In this document: positions 7,358 through 8,849 of the stretch, in pieces
Layout: the number at the start of each line of letters is the position of its first letter
Position numbering within the stretch: position 1 is the stretch's first letter
Source of the DNA: Bacteroidota bacterium
Lineage (GTDB): Bacteria; Bacteroidota; Bacteroidia; NS11-12g; UBA955
Assembly (NCBI GenBank): GCA_018969565.1
Contig: JAGWYC010000069.1
Location: 1 to 8,849 of the forward strand
Length of the DNA stretch: 8,849 bases
Direction: 5' to 3'
Notes under the pieces: generated by a model
Seen by the model: only the letters and a program-made list of their open reading frames with translations
Database searches by the model: none
Told to the model about the DNA's origin: nothing
Translations under genes and position numbers: made by a program

Positions 7358-8264
7358 ATTCATCGGTTCTGAGGATGGCCATTTGTACATTTTTGAAATC
7401 ACCGCTGTAGCGGTAATTGGAAAGCAGGTTCAGCACTTCCGGGGTGCCTGCCTCTCTTTGCAACAGGGTATAAAAGGCCCAGCGGATTTGCGCTTCATAG
7501 AACTCTACCGATTCTGTCAGGGCACGGCAGTATTCATTTTTATTGGTACACACCCTGCCGAATACTGTTCCGGGTTTGTTGTATTCAATAACTTGATAGG
7601 CCTGTTCAAATTCATCGCGCACCGGGAATCGTCGGAACAGGTCGTCAAAGCTGGCATTTACAAAGTTGAAACTGTTCATGTTGATCTGGTCGTAGATGCC
7701 GTTATTAATCATAAACGAACACATTTCACCCAACGTAATCAGGCCCTTTCGATATTTCCAGCGGCTGTCAAGCACGTTTTTGTACTTGTTGATTTGCTCC
7801 TGAGCAGAAAAGACGCCAACAGAGTCACCGTTCAGCCGCGCAATGGTTTGGGCAAATTGGGCATTCCCCAGGCGCAGGTATAGTTCGGCTTCATCAGCCC
7901 CTTCCAGAAAGCGTGCTTTGAGCAGGTTGTACATCCGTTCATGCCAGGCATGACTATAACTGGAGTCACCCACCCGGTACTGGGTATCGCGCTGCAAGCG
8001 ACGAATCAGACTGTCGCGGGTATTGAGGGAGAGATTGCTGCTGCGCAAGGAAATCACACTGCGCATGCGTTCACTATCGGTAGCTTCACGGCCAAGTAAA
8101 TCAATAAAGAGCCGGTTTACATAATTTTCCACCTTGATGGTGGGCACACCACGGTAATCAGGCTGTTGGTTGCCGGGAATGAGTATATCCTCATTCTGCT
8201 CGCAGGACTGTAGGCTAAGCAGTGCCATCATACCCATCAGGATAAAAGATTTATGCACCCTCAT
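7341..8264 (-). CDS. Lipoprotein with DUF1549-like motif; first gene of the operon
   Basis: This protein of 307 residues has a lipoprotein leader MRVHKSFILMGMMALLSLQSC, lipobox LQS-C21. The mature start CEQNED is acidic, like the surface-export signals described for some Bacteroidota lipoproteins, so it may be displayed on the outer face (inference). 'YVNRLFIDLLGREATDSE' at residues 48-65 resembles the planctomycete DUF1549 motif of the type RxLYLDLxGxPPTxxE. Two more helical modules lie at about 205-218 ('FDDLFRRFPVRDEF') and 256-306 ('YEAQIRWAFYTLLQR ... DEYAQF'). The protein is almost wholly helical and I see no catalytic motif; C182, C239 and C246 are the only cysteines in the mature chain after the anchor. 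It is preceded by a 135-bp gap with a candidate promoter, so it probably leads the operon. Confidence 0.88.
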   Translation of the reverse strand: MRVHKSFILMGMMALLSLQSCEQNEDILIPGNQQPDYRGVPTIKVENYVNRLFIDLLGREATDSERMRSVISLRSSNLSLNTRDSLIRRLQRDTQYRVGDSSYSHAWHERMYNLLKARFLEGADEAELYLRLGNAQFAQTIARLNGDSVGVFSAQEQINKYKNVLDSRWKYRKGLITLGEMCSFMINNGIYDQINMNSFNFVNASFDDLFRRFPVRDEFEQAYQVIEYNKPGTVFGRVCTNKNEYCRALTESVEFYEAQIRWAFYTLLQREAGTPEVLNLLSNYRYSGDFKNVQMAILRTDEYAQFK

Positions 8265-8270
8265 GCTTTA

Positions 8271-8301
8271 CGAAACTACATTAAAAATCACTGAATGGCA
8301 A
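8271..8301 (-). promoter_or_regulatory. Candidate Bacteroidota-type promoter for the six-gene operon
   Basis: On the minus strand, TTG at 8301-8299 is followed after 20 bases by TAGTTTCG at 8278-8271. This is one mismatch from the phylum's -7 consensus TAnnTTTG, with the expected -33 TTG spacing. The -7 box ends only 6 bases before the ATG at 8264, so a transcript from here would have almost no leader. This is a motif match only. Confidence 0.3.
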
Positions 8302-8306
8302 TAGAG

Positions 8307-8348
8307 GTGATATGAATCACGTAAAGCCGGCAGTCTGATCTGATTCAT
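8307..8348. promoter_or_regulatory. Nested inverted repeats upstream of the operon, possible operator
   Basis: Two overlapping symmetries occur here. GTGAT (8307-8311) and ATCAC (8316-8320) form a 5-bp inverted repeat around ATGA. ATGAATCA (8312-8319) and TGATTCAT (8341-8348) are perfect 8-bp inverted arms separated by 21 bases. They lie just upstream of the candidate -33 element, where an operator would be expected. No run of T follows, so a terminator is less likely. Chance occurrence cannot be excluded. Confidence 0.3.
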
Positions 8349-8376
8349 CTCGGCCTGCTATACTTGGGTAGAGGAG

Positions 8377-8392
8377 AAAAACCCCTAAGGGG
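8377..8392 (-). terminator. Short terminator-like hairpin after the SRPBCC gene
   Basis: On the minus strand, CCCC-TTA-GGGG (8392-8382) is followed directly by five T (8381-8377), seven bases after the TGA at 8402-8400. The stem is only 4 bp, though all G-C, and the loop is short, so it may be a weak terminator. Its position supports separating the SRPBCC gene from the downstream operon. Confidence 0.4.
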
Positions 8393-8399
8393 AAGGTCA

Positions 8400-8813
8400 T
8401 CAGTTTTCCTCTACATAGGACTTGAAATTGTTTAAGATGGCTTGCCAACCTTGCTGCTGCAATGCAACAGGGTTTTCGGTTTCCGGGTCAAAAACAATAC
8501 GCACTTCGGTCATTCCATCCTGTTCAAGGAATGAAACCGTGGCCTGTCTGTCGCCGAATTCGTAGCTAAAGAACTCACCGAAATGGATGTCGGTATAATA
8601 AGCTTCAAAATCGAAGCCGAAGCTGCCGTCACGGGCTTCCATCCGGGCGCAGTAGCGGCCTCCTATGCTCAGGTCGTTGCTCGCTGAAGGGCAATGCCAG
8701 CTTGGGTCTGCGAAGTTCCATCCTGTAATGTGGGCAGGGTCGGTATAGCAATTCCATACCTTCTGCCTGTCGGCGGCAATCAGGGCTTTAACGGTGATTT
8801 TATCCAGGTTCAT
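8400..8813 (-). CDS. SRPBCC/AHSA1-like ligand-binding fold protein
   Basis: This complete 137-residue protein has no leader peptide, so it is cytoplasmic. The family pattern is clear: 'VWNCYTDPAHITGWNFADPS' at residues 19-38, 'DLSIGGRYCARMEARDGSFG' at 47-66, 'DFEAYYTDI' at 68-76, and the closing helix 'GWQAILNNFKSYVEE' at 122-136. These are the hallmarks of AHSA1-type START/Bet v1-like proteins, which form a helix-grip cavity for a hydrophobic ligand. The actual ligand of small stand-alone bacterial members is usually unknown. Its length is normal for the family. The gene starts 36 bp from the right edge of the window, so its own promoter is not visible. A hairpin after its stop and a 135-bp gap separate it from the next gene, and it is probably not part of that operon. 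Confidence 0.92.
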   Translation of the reverse strand: MNLDKITVKALIAADRQKVWNCYTDPAHITGWNFADPSWHCPSASNDLSIGGRYCARMEARDGSFGFDFEAYYTDIHFGEFFSYEFGDRQATVSFLEQDGMTEVRIVFDPETENPVALQQQGWQAILNNFKSYVEEN

Positions 8814-8849
8814 GGTTTATTGAGGTAGTTGTGTGGTGTTGATGCACAT

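Noticed and set aside
8817..8849. Possible C-terminal tail of another minus-strand gene (ten codons then TAA, 3 bp before the SRPBCC start)
   Set aside because: Too short to judge. It could be the end of an upstream gene in an operon with the SRPBCC gene, but nothing in ten codons supports it.

Overview
The window looks like a chromosomal segment from a Bacteroidota bacterium, probably from the Chitinophagales/Saprospirales side of the phylum (an inference). The evidence is a secreted protein with a gliding-motility-associated C-terminal (CHU_C, type IX secretion) domain, four lipoproteins with Bacteroidota-style signal peptides, weak Shine-Dalgarno signals, and a possible Bacteroidota-type promoter. 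Every gene I can support lies on the minus strand, so the text below runs from high to low coordinates. No plus-strand gene, RNA gene, CRISPR array or mobile element was found.

At the right edge (8813-8400) is a small SRPBCC/AHSA1-like protein, followed by a short terminator-like hairpin. A 135-bp gap (8265-8399) then carries inverted repeats and a possible promoter. Six genes follow in tight succession: an acidic-tailed lipoprotein with a DUF1549-like motif (8264-7341); a smaller lipoprotein with similar helical modules (7357-6866); a DUF1501 protein of the alkaline phosphatase/sulfatase superfamily with a degenerate Tat-like leader (6863-5523); a lipoprotein with a c-type-cytochrome-like CX4CH motif (5526-4594); a small lipoprotein with an acidic EDGDGDLG loop (4597-4154); and a 1162-residue secreted protein with a CUB domain, seven two-cysteine repeats, a PKD domain and a CHU_C tail (4152-664). 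Junctions within this set are overlaps of 17 bp or 4 bp, or gaps of 1-2 bp, so it is almost certainly one transcript.

At the left edge (618-1) is the 5' part of an NFACT/RqcH-family gene, which runs off the window. It starts 45 bp after the large gene and is probably unrelated housekeeping (ribosome-associated quality control).

The most interesting content is the six-gene operon. It resembles the planctomycete pairing of PSCyt1-DUF1549-DUF1553 proteins with DUF1501 proteins, but with the parts split into separate envelope lipoproteins and joined to a type IX secreted repeat protein. I infer a cell-envelope assembly of unknown substrate. Its function cannot be assigned from sequence alone.
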